This document shows positions 38,065 through 49,987 of a DNA stretch of 64,000 nucleotides, one piece after another. Below the pieces are notes generated by a model. That model was not told the origin of the DNA, did no database searches, and saw only the letters and a list, made by a program, of their open reading frames with translations. Each line of letters opens with the position of its first letter. Positions within the stretch are counted from its first letter, which is position 1. Position numbers and translations under genes: made by a program. Location: NCBI GenBank assembly GCA_963930655.1, contig OZ005610.1, forward strand, positions 25,568,501 to 25,632,500. Direction: 5' to 3'. This DNA comes from Myrica gale. Taxonomy: Eukaryota > Streptophyta > Magnoliopsida > Fagales > Myricaceae.

Positions 38065-39058
38065 TTTGGTCGGCTGCACTTGTTCGACCACCTGTTGTGT
38101 TGCTTTTAAAGGGGGTTCGGTTCATCCTCACCTGCTGACCTATTGGGGAGGAGTCTGGAATTTGGCAGCACTGGATCGGAACTTTTTCTGGGATCCTTTT
38201 TTCTCAGATTATGTAAAATTGTGAAAAGCCATGAGACCTTAATTGTCCAGTGCTCTAGTTTTATCATTTAGTGCCCTGCACTATTGTTGTACTGAACCCA
38301 GAAACTAATTTTTTTAAATTGGAAATTAAATTTGATATTGTGTTCATCGACTAGCCTAGATGTACTGGGTATTTATGATGTAATTCTGGAGGTAGTTGTG
38401 ATAGCAGATTGCAACTCAACCTTGATCGCAGCGATTTGTTCCCCAGTTTATGACCCTCATGATCCAAGCTTGCCGCCTCCAAAGTTGCTGACCTAATTGC
38501 AGTGTCGGCTCTGTATAGAAATCAAATGCTGAGGTTGAATTCCAAGAAGTTTGTCAGCTTCGTTCTTAGAAACTCACCTAAAATATGAGTGATTCTTGGT
38601 TTGGAAACTCTCCTCTTTTTGCTTGGATTTTCCAGGCAATCAGCTTCCTTTTTCCGGGTCTGAAAACACAAATGGGTACTGAGATTATTAAGGGAAAATG
38701 CTGCCACGGGCCACAAGGCACTCATGTATTCAAATTCGAACCAATAACAATCGGGTTTTTAATTTTTAAGATATTCTGACGTGGCCCAACAAATATTCGG
38801 ATGTCCCACAACATATAAATATAAAAGTCCTTTGGAATATCCGAATAATACCCACAATAATAAAAAAAGAAAAATAAATAAAAATAAGGGCGCTGGAATA
38901 AATACAAGGCGAAATTGTCGCTCCCGAGGAAACAAATACCCTGAACCCCCCTTTTTTCACAGCGTAACCGTGAAAACTCCCAAATCGGCTGAGAAAAACC
39001 CTAATTAATCACTTTTTTTTTTCTCTTTCATTGCACTAGAAATCGAACCTTGAGGAAA
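38065..39058. other. Intergenic spacer, coiled-coil gene to YEATS gene
   Basis: Contains the 3' UTR of the upstream gene and the promoter and leader of the YEATS gene, both plus strand. An AT-rich stretch at 38690-38890 looks repeat-like, but I could not fix ends. No further gene is supported. Confidence 0.45.
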
Positions 39059-41132
39059 ATGTCGGTCACAGTTCCATCCAGAAAACAAGGCGAAAACCAG
39101 TCTGATGACGGTGTTTCGGCCGCAAAGCCACCTCGCATCAAAATCGGAGATTCTGCAGAAGATGGCGACAAAAAGGTAATATTTTGTTTCTTTTGGTCAT
39201 CGAAAGCTTAGAATTTTCGGACGATTCCCAATTGTACATAGTCCTAGCTTTTAGCTTCCCCTGTTGTTGTGTAACTTGCTTTTTCACTGTTTGCTGCTCC
39301 TTCTTGTTTAGTGGTTCTTTAATGGATTGGAAAGGCAAGTTTTGAATTTTTTGATTTGATTTCGCATGTGTCATAGTCTGTCAGAATTGGTGAGTTTTGC
39401 GTTGGATCTAATTGAGAGAATATTGCTGTTAAAAATCTCGTTTTTCGGCCCATTTATATACTGCCTTCTTTTAAGTTATTCAAAAATTTTATTGTTACCT
39501 ATAGAGAAACCAACCGGAAGGTTGGTGTAAAATCATAAGTCGTGTAGGATATTAATATTCTTGTAAAGGGCGATTACATTTTGTAAAACACTTTGGAATT
39601 CTATTTTTGTTGTTTGGCTGTGGCAGGGTGGCAGGAGGGTTAAGGATGTTGAAATTTGTCTTCCAATTGTATATGGAACAATAGCATTTTATCTCGGTAG
39701 AAAGGCCAGTGAGTAAGTGCTTTCTACAATTGGGGCCCTCTCTAATGCCTTCAGCACATATGAATAATTTCTCGTGATGTTTATTCATGGACAGGTCTCA
39801 GTCACATAAGTGGACTGTCTATGTACGTGGGGCGACAAATGAGGATCTTGGTGTGGTGATAAAGCAAGTGATATTTAAATTGCATCCTAGTTTCAATAAC
39901 CCTACTAGAGTGGTTGAATCACCCCCATTTGAGTTGTCAGAATGTGGATGGGGTGAATTTGAAATTGGCATCAGCCTTGTTTTCCATAATGACGTCTGTG
40001 ATAAGCAATTGGATTTGTGAGTTCCTTGATTTGGTACTTCCTGATTCACTTTAGAGTCCAGTACTAAGTTTTGGTGCCTACAGATTTCACCATTTGAAGT
40101 TATATCCAGAAGAGGAATCTGGCCCCCAGACAACCAAGAAACCTGTTGTAGTGGAGTCGTACAATGAAGTTGTATACCCTGATCCATCGGAGAATTTTTT
40201 GGCTCGTGTTCAGAATCATCCAGCTGTCATTGTGCCCCGTCTGCCTGCTGGTTTGAACTTGCCCGATCCTGGTAGACTTCCTTGCTGTAGTCCTCTAAGT
40301 TTTTACATGTTTGAATAATGTTTAATGCCTAAATTCTTGGCTTTGAGCAGTGCCAATTGAGAATATGGATGAAAGGGAGAAAGGTGATACCAAAGATCAT
40401 CCCCTCAGTCAGTGGTTCATGAATTTCTCAGAGGCTGATGAGCTTTTGAAGCTGGCAGCAGCTCGACAGCAGGTTAGAATGAATTGCTGGCTTTTGTCTT
40501 GTATCATGCTTACAATTTTTTTTAAAAAAAATTCAAAAGCACTTGTAATATAGATGCGGAGTACAAATAACATATCGGCACAAGTAAGATCAAGCCTGGG
40601 AAGTTCTCATACTAATCAAGATTGTCTTTATGAACTCTAGGATTGAGCGCTATAAAAACCCTTTTTTATTTGGTTGTTAACTTGTTCATGATTTGCACTT
40701 CTACAGTAGATGTTGTCTTATGAGTAGGGATTAAAACAAAAAAGAAAAAGAAAAAGAAAGTGGGTGGTGAAGTGTTCTTTGGATGTCTAGTGTGTCCATT
40801 ACCACCTTGGATACTGTTCAGGTTCTGCTCTGTAACTTACTTCCTGGTTATGAATCTGTGTTTTACTGTATGAACTAAGTGCCATGACATGGCTTATTGA
40901 CACAATTTTTCGTTCTAGGAACCTTCTTTTTCTGGGTCTATTTGTGTTCTCAATTGGATATCCTTAGGTGAAAACTGCCTTAAATATGTTATACTTGCAA
41001 GTGAATGTCATTTTGACAGTTTTTCCAATGTGATAGGTACAAGCTCATATTGTTAAGCTGAAAAGACAATTGAGTGTAATGGATGGGCTGCCACAGTTGT
41101 CAAAACCACCCCCTGGTTATGAATTCCCGTGA
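39059..41132 (+). CDS. GAS41: YEATS-domain protein, GAS41/YAF9 (TAF14) type
   Basis: Six exons: 39059-39175, 39627-39712, 39795-40016, 40084-40271, 40351-40472 and 41037-41132, giving 276 residues (Arabidopsis YAF9a/TAF14b about 268). An N-terminal disordered tail precedes the YEATS domain (about residues 40-185): [49 protein letters not shown] and LKLYPEEE. A linker and a C-terminal coiled coil (from about 225, [20 protein letters not shown]) follow. YEATS domains read acylated histone lysines through an aromatic cage. GAS41/YAF9 is a shared subunit of the NuA4 acetyltransferase and SWR1 H2A.Z-exchange complexes, so a nuclear chromatin role is expected. All splice phases agree. Confidence 0.95.
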
Positions 41133-41800
41133 TCGTTGGATCCCAACATGTGCAAATGGATAGGCATGCTCCAGCGCTGGATATGTAGAAGAATTGATAC
41201 CTGGTTAGGTGATTTGTAAATGTCAATTAGCTTAGTTCTAGGGACTCCAACTTCTCCCCCCTAATCTCAATGTCTGTGAGTTAATTAACTGATGCTTGGT
41301 ATATTTGAAATGGCTAGTTATGTAGCATTGCAAAACCAAAGTATATATTTTCCTTTAGTTGCCTGATATATTCATCTATTTCATATGCATAACTCACTTG
41401 AGAGATTCATCTCAAATGCTTTCGGAGCTGGAACTATTATGAAATTGAGAGAGGGACCTTGTTTCTTTACAAAATGGCCTACGTACCATTCTCTTGCCTT
41501 TGGGACCAATATACATTTACCAATTTGGTTTCCACTCGAAACTTTTCATTTGTGCTTATCTACTGCTATTTTATATTCTCTTATCTGTGCAGATTTGATT
41601 TAGGCTTTGCAATTAAAAAATCTTTTTTTTTTCATGGGGAACTTGGATTTTGGAGGTAGGTTGGAGTTCGGTCTTTTATGAATAAAGCTCCTAGTCATGC
41701 CCCCCCTAATTTGTTTGTGATAACTTGTTCATCCTTCCAAATTCTATGGTTATAAGTGACCTTATCTGATGAGGAATTGAAAATTTCAAGAATTTGGGAT

Positions 41801-42015
41801 AAGATTCTTGAGTCTGGTTATTGTGCTAAGCACTATTGTGCTGAGCGACGACTGAGATTAAAAGCTTAAAAATTCAAGGGCCCAGATCGCGCCACATCAA
41901 TTAAAATATTTTGAATATTTTAAATGATGTGTTTAACCACAGTCATCGGATCTCCAGCTTTTAATCTCAGCTGTTGCTCAGCATGCTCAGCACAGTAACC
42001 GAACTCAAGATTCTT
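41801..42015. mobile_element. Foldback MITE
   Basis: The left arm (aagattcttgagtctggtta … actgagattaaaagct, 41801-41866) has its imperfect complement on the right (agcttttaatctcagctg … ctcaagattctt, 41957-42014). An AT-rich loop of about 90 bp lies between. Repeated gtgctgagc/gctcagcac words sit in both arms. A target duplication is not clear. Confidence 0.75.
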
Positions 42016-42611
42016 GATGTAATTATTTCAACTTTGTTGATTGATTTGCATTTCAAATGGGCTAGATTGTCCTCTCTTGTATATGAGTCTTATTTTTTGT
42101 AATTGATGTTTTATTGTTGTTGGGAAATTGCAATGAAAATTAATGAACTGGGTGTTACTGGAAGTACTTAGAGGGAACAGTTTCCCTTTGTAGAGGAGTT
42201 TCAGGTTTTTCTCTTCCATATCGAGCGTCTCAGGCTGAATGTTGATAGGGCAATCGTTCCACATTTTACTTGGTGCTTTTTATATATTTGTGCTTTATTA
42301 TTATTATGTCTAAGTGTGTTGTGTCATCTTGATGTCTTTTCTTGCTGCAGTGCTGCATAAGCATGTTTGGAATTGGTAGAATACATGCTCATGTCACTAG
42401 ATATAAATGCTTTCAGATACCTTTGAAAGCCCGTTGTTGCTGAGGATTTTGAATGAATCCTTGTGGGCAATAACTTTGATTTCAATGTTATAATTTTCTT
42501 CTGATATTTGTTCATTGATCTCTCCTGTATGTGTTCGCTTGTTAGGGTTCAACCTTGACAGAATCTTTTAGGCCTAGTTGTCTGGAAGCAACAAAATGAG
42601 AGGGTCACTTC

Positions 42612-42731
42612 TTTTTTTTTTTTTAGGCAAATTGAAGAAGCAGGACTAAGCCTGCTGGAGAGGGGGATTCGACCCCCGGAACTATCCCTCCCCAGAGGGA
42701 GGAGGTGCCATCTGAGCTAAAGCTCATTGGC
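42612..42731 (-). mobile_element. tRNA-derived SINE with perfect 17-bp target duplication
   Basis: A 120-bp insertion is flanked by identical 17-mers, aatgagagggtcacttc, at 42595-42611 and 42732-42748. Read on the minus strand it opens with a tRNA-like A box (TTTAGCTCAGATGGCA), then a B box (GGGGGTCGAATCCCCC), and ends in a 13-base A tail (T run at 42612-42624). The retroposon is complete and recent enough for its target duplication to be unmutated. It is unusually short, little more than the tRNA-like head plus tail. Confidence 0.92.
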
Positions 42732-42965
42732 AATGAGAGGGTCACTTCAGTGGTGCTTCATTAGTATCTTTGGCCATTTCTGCCTGACCTTGATATTGAA
42801 ATTAGAAGTGAATTTGTTTGGCTGATTGGGATGCAAGATGCACCAGTCCTCTAGTATATTCTTTCTTTCTGAGTCATTTTAATTGCCCACAAACATGATT
42901 AATGATTTCATCTCCTAGGATAGCTTTTTAATTGTTCACTGTAGAAGCAATATATGGAAACCCTC

Positions 42966-43205
42966 AACAAGCTCACTTGTCAAGAAACTTTGCAGATTAT
43001 GTACAGAAAGAATATTTCTGGCAGGCCGTCTTAGATGTACTGGACTGGTAGGCTGATAATGTTGGGTGGTCTTATTATCTTGTCAACGAAGCTCACTTGT
43101 CAAGTAACTTTACAGATTATGTTACATAAAGAATATTTCTGGCAGCCCATCCTAGATGTACTGGACTGGTAGGCTGATGATGTTGTGTGGTCTTACTGTT
43201 TTGTC
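42966..43205. repeat. Tandem duplication, 119-bp unit, two copies
   Basis: The unit at 42966-43084 (aagctcacttgtcaag … tactggactggtaggctgat … cttgtc) is repeated at 43085-43205 with scattered substitutions and small indels. Non-coding. Confidence 0.88.
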
Positions 43206-45325
43206 TTTATAGTTCTGGAGACAAAAGTCACATGGCAATCACATGTTTATCTTTTGACTGAAGGTCACTATCTTACAGAAAATGCCTTCTGTTAATTAGC
43301 TATTATGATTTCTGCATCTCGGTGACAATGATGTCTTATCATCCAACTTCAATCCTTCATATGCAAGCCCATTTGATTCAGAGAATGTGGACATTCGTTT
43401 TGCTTCTTCAATCCGGATTGAGTTGGCTGACGTTACATCTTGCTTAGGTTATAAACAGTGCTTTTTTTAAAAAAAAATTATTGATGGGCATTCGAGGTAA
43501 TGCGAGGGAATACTGGTTTAGATGATTGTGTCAACCGAATGCATTGCTGCTATATTGTTGTCAACAGTGGTAAAACTTAATTGCGGTGCGTATGCTTGCA
43601 AAAATGTTGAACTTGATGTATGGGAATGTGAATACATGCAAAAGGAAAAGGACAGAGATTAAACTGGTTTTAAGGGTTATCTAAGATGGCTCTGTTTGCT
43701 TTCGAACATGGGAAACAGATAATGTGGTTTCAGGTGAGCAGAGTGAGGCTGTAGATTGTGGTGTTGATTGTTGTGGTTTTAGGTTTTTGGCAGGGTCACA
43801 TGTGCAGTCCTCTATTGTTGAGACATTTTCCAGAAATGGCTGATGCAATTAAAAGTCTTACCATTGGAACTGAACCTCCCTACTTTTGTTTGCTTCATAT
43901 AGAATTCTTACATTGGTTCGTCGCATATAGGATATATTTATTTTGTAAGAGTAAAACCTCTTTAAGAAAAAACACATTTTGTTCTTGGTGCGGACAGTAG
44001 GAATTCCACTGAAATATGTGGCCGCCTTCGCATAAAAAGAAATTGGGCCCCCATTGTGCCTTATTAAACAATTTGTAGTACGAGAGGCATATATGGGCAT
44101 GTTTGGATACTCATTTCAGTCTCATAATTGCCAAACTATGATTGTATACTTATAGTATTTGGAACACTACTTGTATACTTTCACCATACTTTTCAATAAA
44201 CAATTTGTAGACTTCTGCTATGCATAAAAAAAGAAAAAGAACATCTTATTACGTCTCTTATCTATGGGTAAAATTTTGTGTTCCATAGGTTTCAAAAACA
44301 ATCAATCTTCACTTTTCATTTGATTTGGTTGTTGTCATTTGATTTGGCTGTTAAACTACATGCAAAATAATGGAAATGCTCTTTTAATACAATTATTAAA
44401 AAATAAAAAATAAAAAATGATATATAAATAAAATTACTGTTTTTTAAATAATAATATTGAAACTTTATTTAATTAATATATTTATTGAATTTTTTTATTT
44501 TAAATTTTGTCTTGGAGGAGTATTTTGGTCAATTCACATTACTGGCTAAATTAAATGGAAGGTGATGATTGATTGTTTTTTAAACAATAAGGGCTTAATA
44601 AAACATTTTGGAACTAAGGAGAGCTGATTGATTTTTGCATGTATGATGTTAAAAAAAACTAATTTTCCCGTAAGAAATTAATGGTATAGAGACAGGAACT
44701 GGTCTCCCTATGGTCCACTAAACACAGCAATTCACCCTCACAGAATGTGCCTAAAGGAACAGTGCAGGGGGTTCCATGTTTTGGACCACTTGATATAGCA
44801 AGAGGAGGAATGCGCCCCCTGTCCATAAACAATCCTCGCACGTTCTTTGCAGAGCCATAATGTCTGGGCCGAACTAGTGGTCCAACACTAGTTGAACTGG
44901 TCACAGCCGCTATGCTGGTCCAATGAACCAATGCTGCACATACGCTGTCCACACAGTTTGTGTACCTAGACAATTTCCATTCAACTTTGTGCGTATACAG
45001 ATTGGGGTTGATCAACTTCCAAAAGGTCAAAAAGGAAGAGAATCAAAACAATTCCCCTATCTACCGCAGCTCTATGTGTGAAGATTAATACTATCCACTC
45101 TGAGAACACAGTTCTCTGGTATTCAGCTCCAGCAGGTTAATTCTGCCCGCAGACACAAGAGAGAAGGGTCCCATGTTGTCCATTGGGGACAGAACAAGGT
45201 AGGGTAAGCTCCCATGGGGGATCTAACCTGCATGCTGTTTTTCCTGAAACTCAGAAGACTTGTGGTCTATACTTTGCCCCCACATTCCACATGGCTTTCT
45301 TTGTCGCCTTCCTTTCCTCCTCTCG
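43206..45325. other. Intergenic spacer upstream of the SAUR gene
   Basis: No supported gene. The frame at 44659-45030 (minus, 123 codons) lacks family resemblance and introns, and short frames near 43.8-44.1 kb overlap on both strands. The 44100-44600 stretch is strongly AT-rich. One GAGACA/TGTCTC auxin-response hexamer occurs at 44689-44694, but a single hexamer this far upstream is weak evidence of regulation. Confidence 0.45.
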
Positions 45326-45332
45326 ATAAATA
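45326..45332 (+). promoter_or_regulatory. Candidate TATA box of the SAUR gene
   Basis: The sequence ataaata within cgataaatacctctcc lies 124 bp upstream of the SAUR start codon and is followed by a C/T-rich leader. Spacing and context fit a plant TATA box with a leader of about 90 bases. Confidence 0.5.
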
Positions 45333-45455
45333 CCTCTCCACCCTTCTCCTTCCCCCACCACCTTCACACTTCTCTCCTTTCTAGCTTGTACCTTAGTCCT
45401 TCCCCACTTGTTTTGTTTTCTGAGACAAGTCTTCAAAGGACTAGTTAGGAGGGAA

Positions 45456-45785
45456 ATGGCTCTCAAAAACTCAAACAAGCTATCTCAAACAGCGACCTTG
45501 AAACAAATCCTCAAAAGATGCTCGAGCTTTGGTAGGAAGCACGGCTACGATGCAGAGGGCCGTCTTCCTGACGATGTGCCAAAAGGCCATTTTGCTGTCT
45601 ATGTGGGACAGAACAGAAGCAGATACATTATTCCAATTTCATGGCTGGCTCACCCGGAGTTCCAAACTCTGCTTCAAAGAGCCGAGGAAGAGTTCGGCTT
45701 CAGTCATGACATGGGTCTTACCATTCCTTGTGAAGAAGTTGTTTTCAGGTCTCTAATGTCGCTGATCAGATCAAGTGACGTCTAA
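45456..45785 (+). CDS. SAUR-like auxin-responsive protein
   Basis: Intronless, 109 residues. The SAUR domain runs from about residue 36 to 106: [59 protein letters not shown]. The N-terminus ([20 protein letters not shown]) is basic and variable, as in SAUR10/SAUR50-type members. SAURs bind and inhibit PP2C.D phosphatases, so plasma-membrane H+-ATPases stay active and cells expand; transcription is usually quickly induced by auxin. The start is chosen at MALKNSN because the in-frame upstream ATG at 45408 gives an atypical hydrophobic extension in the leader. Absence of introns and size are normal for the family. The neighbouring YEATS gene fits the Arabidopsis At2g18000-At2g18010 pair. Confidence 0.95.
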   Translation: MALKNSNKLSQTATLKQILKRCSSFGRKHGYDAEGRLPDDVPKGHFAVYVGQNRSRYIIPISWLAHPEFQTLLQRAEEEFGFSHDMGLTIPCEEVVFRSLMSLIRSSDV

Positions 45786-48227
45786 ATAGTGTTGTTGGGA
45801 GATATATTATGTAGATGAAGCCGCTTGATCATAACTCTTGTACGTCATTGATGTAAAATAACTTCTCTCAAAACTAATTAATTGGAACGAAAATGATCAG
45901 ATTCATTCAGCCTTGGAGGGATATTGGTTTTGATCGTAGCTAGCCTTATTAATAGCGTTTTGCTTAAATCCTGCGTTTTGACTTGCATGTAGTACTCTGG
46001 TTGTATCAGTACGATATGTTTGGTTGTTCGGGTAGAAAGATGCTCACAGCGGGGAGGCAATAGGAAGAAACGAAGTCAGAAAATTGACAAGCAAATTACG
46101 GACTTTAATTCTTCCTTAATCGATAAAATGGGATAGTACGAAATCGTATTAAAAGACACGCCATTAGTGACGCAATGGAGACCTACAGCACCAGTGGTAT
46201 TTGGTTGGCATGACTTGCTTTATGTGTAGAATGTCCACTGTTTAGTCTCTATCTGCTCCCAAAATTTTTGTTGGTATAAATACTGACTGCTACTTATAAT
46301 TCCGGTTCCCAGACAACGTACATTTTTGTTTTTGACATGCTTTACGTACGTTGTTTCTGCTTCCGATGTACGTAACTTGTATAGGTATTAAGCATCAACC
46401 CTTTACTCTGAAAAATAATAAATAAATAAACAGTACTAGAAAACTTAAAACAACACAATTAGTTCCCAGACTATCCACTGGTTTGTGTGGGAACTACGTT
46501 GGTACTGGGTGAAATTTTCTCTTCGTTGATTATATATTGAGACTTTGATTGCTTTGTTTTCATCGAGAACGACATGCGCGCGACTATATATATATGAAGT
46601 AGAGATTAAGCCATCTGATGGTTACTGTAGCTAGCTTCTACGTACGTAGCTCGTAGAAGAAGTACGGTGGAGATAGATTCGTACCCCTAAAAACATTATT
46701 AAAATAAACACACTTACAACAGTATACTTGAAGATCGATACTGGTGCTACGTTTTCTTTTTTCTTTTTTTTATTTCTCTCTCTGGGCATTCCCGTGCGTA
46801 AGATAATTTGATACCTTATATGTTTAATTATCACTTCCAAACACCCTGCCTGTGTGATATGGTAAAGAAATTAAGGGAACTAACGGTAGATAGTATTTTG
46901 GCCTGTACTGTGTCAGTGTGTGTTTGGTAGTGAAAGACATTAATGTTGTCTACTTTGCCATTATTCAAAGACTACCTAAAGTCCCAAAAGTCCGCTGGTT
47001 TTTAATTTGGTGGAGAGGGGTCCAATTATCCAATCTGATACTTTTTCGAGGTCTAGCTAGTTTCATTCTATTTTGTTATTTCCTTTTCAAATAATAGAAT
47101 ACGAGATAAACCTACAGGAAGTCAACATAGGCAGTATGAATTATAACGTACTATTTGTATTTCATCGGCCGACGTAATCTTTAGCAGGCCGCGGCCGACT
47201 GCATATATATACAGATAGCGCACATGCAAGTGGGTCTGGTCTTTTCTCCGGTGGAAGTCGCTGGCATCTTGAGTGACTGTCTATCCGGACTCTTGTGATT
47301 TTTGTTGTCCCGACCTTTGTAGTCTTTTTCAGTTTATGTTGTAACTCGACCCTTGAAGTTGGTTTAATCTTTGCTTTTGTCGCCGTTACTTGATCTTTTG
47401 ATCCGTTGATTATAGGACGTTTTTGTCCGTTTAAGTTTTTCTGCTGGCCCTCTAGACGTGACTTTGTTTGTACTGATTGATATTCTCGAATTTTAATATA
47501 TTCAGTACTGTTGCTTAGAGAAAAAAAGTGGGTATGCTGTCTAACTAGTGGGCGTCATGACTTCGATTAGGGAATTCCCGATCCCTTGGCCCCTAGCATG
47601 CTAAGCATACTGTGAATATCTATGGATCGTATGAATGGTTCAGCTTCGCTTAGGTTATTAGAGAACCCAACATTTGAGGTTCTTGATTAATGAAGTTGGC
47701 GAATAAAAATCTCAACATAGGCGTGTAGGACATACAATATATGTAGGTTCATGCACACAAGGCACCCTGTGTCTTTTCCTCATTCTCTCAGCACTTGGGA
47801 GCGCTAGCTAGCAGCTCTCAGTGCCGCACGTACGTATATTGCAAACCTGTAGAGTCTATTTTCAGGTTTGCTTCTGCATCTTGTTCCCTCCAAACGCAAG
47901 CATATTATAGGTAGCCTCTGCAATATGGGTCATGATCAGAAGGGTAAAGTACTTAAAACTTTGCACGTGTCTTCGTTGAAGTATTGCAAAGAGAAAAGAC
48001 AAACTTTTGTCCTTTAAGCCAAAGCCCACAATAGACACGCGTGCTACTCAACATAAATTATTGGCCTAAGACGTCCAACATGACAACTAAACTTGTCGAG
48101 TATCTTAAATTTCTTATTCTTAATTAATTTACTCTGTTTTTTTTACCTTTTGTTTTCTCTTAGTATCTTATATCTTAGACATGTTTTCTCTTTCCCTACA
48201 TAATGATGCGTATAAGAAATAAATAGG
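45786..48227. other. Gene-free AT-rich spacer
   Basis: Holds the SAUR 3' UTR and then no recognised gene or RNA. The stretch at about 47220-47515 is T/G-rich and loosely resembles the 3' end of a plant LINE, but no reverse-transcriptase frame or poly(A) tail with target duplication is visible, so I do not call one. Confidence 0.45.
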
Positions 48228-48236
48228 TAGAATTAA

Positions 48237-48468
48237 GGGATAAATGCAAAATTGATTCTTGTGTTATACGTAAAAATAGATTTAGTCCATGTGATATGAA
48301 AAACATAAATTTAGTCCCTATGATTTCAGAAAGTGATAAAATCAGTCCCTGATGGAAGACCAATAACAAACGAAAATAGAATCACGGGAACTAAATTTAT
48401 ATTTTTCATATCATAGAGACTAAATCGATTTTTGCGTATAGTATAAGAACCAATTTTGTATTTATCCT
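48237..48468. mobile_element. 232-bp Mutator-type MITE, copy 2
   Basis: A perfect 9-bp duplication, tagaattaa, flanks it at 48228-48236 and 48469-48477. It begins GGGATAAATGC and ends with the near complement, and it aligns over its whole length with 30184-30415, including identical central words (tttcagaaagtgataaaatc, agtccctgatgga, gaccaataacaaac). More substitutions in its arms suggest this copy is older or less constrained. Confidence 0.92.
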
Positions 48469-48988
48469 TAGAATTAATAATCCATAAACAACAAAGAAAT
48501 AGATCCTTAATTAATTTATAGAGAGATTTTTTTTAAAAAAAAAAAAAACCAATTTATTTTTAGTCAATACATAGGGTTACCCCAAATTTCACTAATATGA
48601 ACAATATTTAATGAATCCCTTCCCTTCACCTTTTGGGATCTAGAAATCCTACTATCCTTTACACGTCAACAAGAGCCCATTAATGCTCGATAAACTAACA
48701 ATTGATAGATCGACATTTGACTTCGATCAGCCATATGTCTTACCCAAGAAAATGTCTCATTGAGAGAGTGATAATCTTTAAGGGCAGGAAGAGGCCGGTT
48801 AATTAATTAGCTACGTAAATTACATTGAAGTGGAAACAGACATACATACTTAGAAAAAAAAAACAGACATACATAACATTAATTAAAAAATGTTTTTCAG
48901 GAAGCCGCTTCTAATTAGCTAGTCTCTAAATAGACATTTGTAAGGCAATCATGAAGACGACAGATATATAATTATATATAAGAGCATG

Positions 48989-49987
48989 GACGTCTTTGAG
49001 TATAGACAGCTTAGTCGGTTTCCTAAGGCCACCAAAATAGGAAGGCTTCTAACTTCCTATTTTACTTAATATTCAATAGGTTATAGGCCCCCCAATTTAA
49101 ATATTTTAACTTAACAAAAGAAAAAATAAGTATCAAAATATTTGTTAAAACTTTTTGAAATTCTCTTAATGTAAATAAAAACGTAATTCAAAATTTCGAA
49201 GCAGATGACTTTCAATTTTAAAATTCAAAAAAGACTATTGTACTTCCAATTTTAAAATTGAAAAAAATACTATTGGACTTCCAACTTTTAGTCATTTCTT
49301 AATTCTTACTTTATTCATGCTTTTACTATTCTCTTCACCAACCTAAGGTTGTGTTTGCAAACCCAATTATCCCCAACATTTTATCTCTCTCCTAATAAAA
49401 TACTCCAATATAATCTCTCTCTCTCCCATAAAAAAAATATAAAAAATTACAAAAATTATAAAAAATTACCTCTCTCTTCACCTTTTCACTAAACCCAATA
49501 CCAACACATATTCCCATACCCAACATTTTACAACACAAACACAACATTAATTTTGAGATATTTAACGTCTAATAGAAAATATTAATCTGGATATGAAAAG
49601 TTGAAAGAAAAAAATGAAAAATTAATTGAATTTCATAAAAAGGTTATACTCTTTTACAAATACAAGTATTGTTTATAGAATATTATCCACAATACCTGTA
49701 ACTGTTGTTTTGCGTAAAGAAAATTTTTAAAACTAAACTAATAAATCATATCTAAGATATACTATGATGCAAGAAAGATTAAATGGATTAGCTATATTAT
49801 CAATTGAAAATTATTTATTGAGAAATCTTGAATACAAAACTTTGATAAGTAATTTTGCATCTCAAAAAGTAAGGAGAATAAATTTAAACTAAAATTTATT
49901 GATATTTTTATATAATAATTTATAATTTATTATAAAATGCCTCTTTTATGGTTTCGCCTAAGACTTCATTTATCTTAGAGACGACCT
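48989..49987. mobile_element. Possible decayed hAT-like element
   Basis: The left end (ggacgtctttgag … cttagtcggtttcctaaggcc) and the right end (tttcgcctaagacttc … cttagagacgacc) are weakly inverted. The left interior resembles the cttaggcggtggcctaaggcc words of the hAT element at 16826. It is AT-rich and has no coding frame. Another repeat (49343-49555) appears to be inserted within it. Borders are tentative. Confidence 0.3.
49343..49555. repeat. Dispersed repeat, copy 2
   Basis: Second copy of the repeat at 18541-18722. Ends read gttgtgtttgcaaac…/…cacaaacacaac, a terminal inverted repeat of about 11 bp with few mismatches. Interior words caatataatctctctctctc and aaaattataaaaaattacct are shared. 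Probably a small DNA transposon whose superfamily I cannot fix. Confidence 0.68.

Noticed and set aside
44689-44694. GAGACA (TGTCTC) auxin-response element for the SAUR gene
   Set aside because: A single hexamer about 770 bp upstream is expected by chance; no paired or proximal copies seen.
44659-45030. 123-codon minus-strand frame upstream of the SAUR gene
   Set aside because: No resemblance to any family I know, no splice sites and no partner exons; possibly a decayed repeat.
47220-47515. LINE 3' end
   Set aside because: T/G-rich wording is suggestive only; no reverse-transcriptase frame, tail or duplication.
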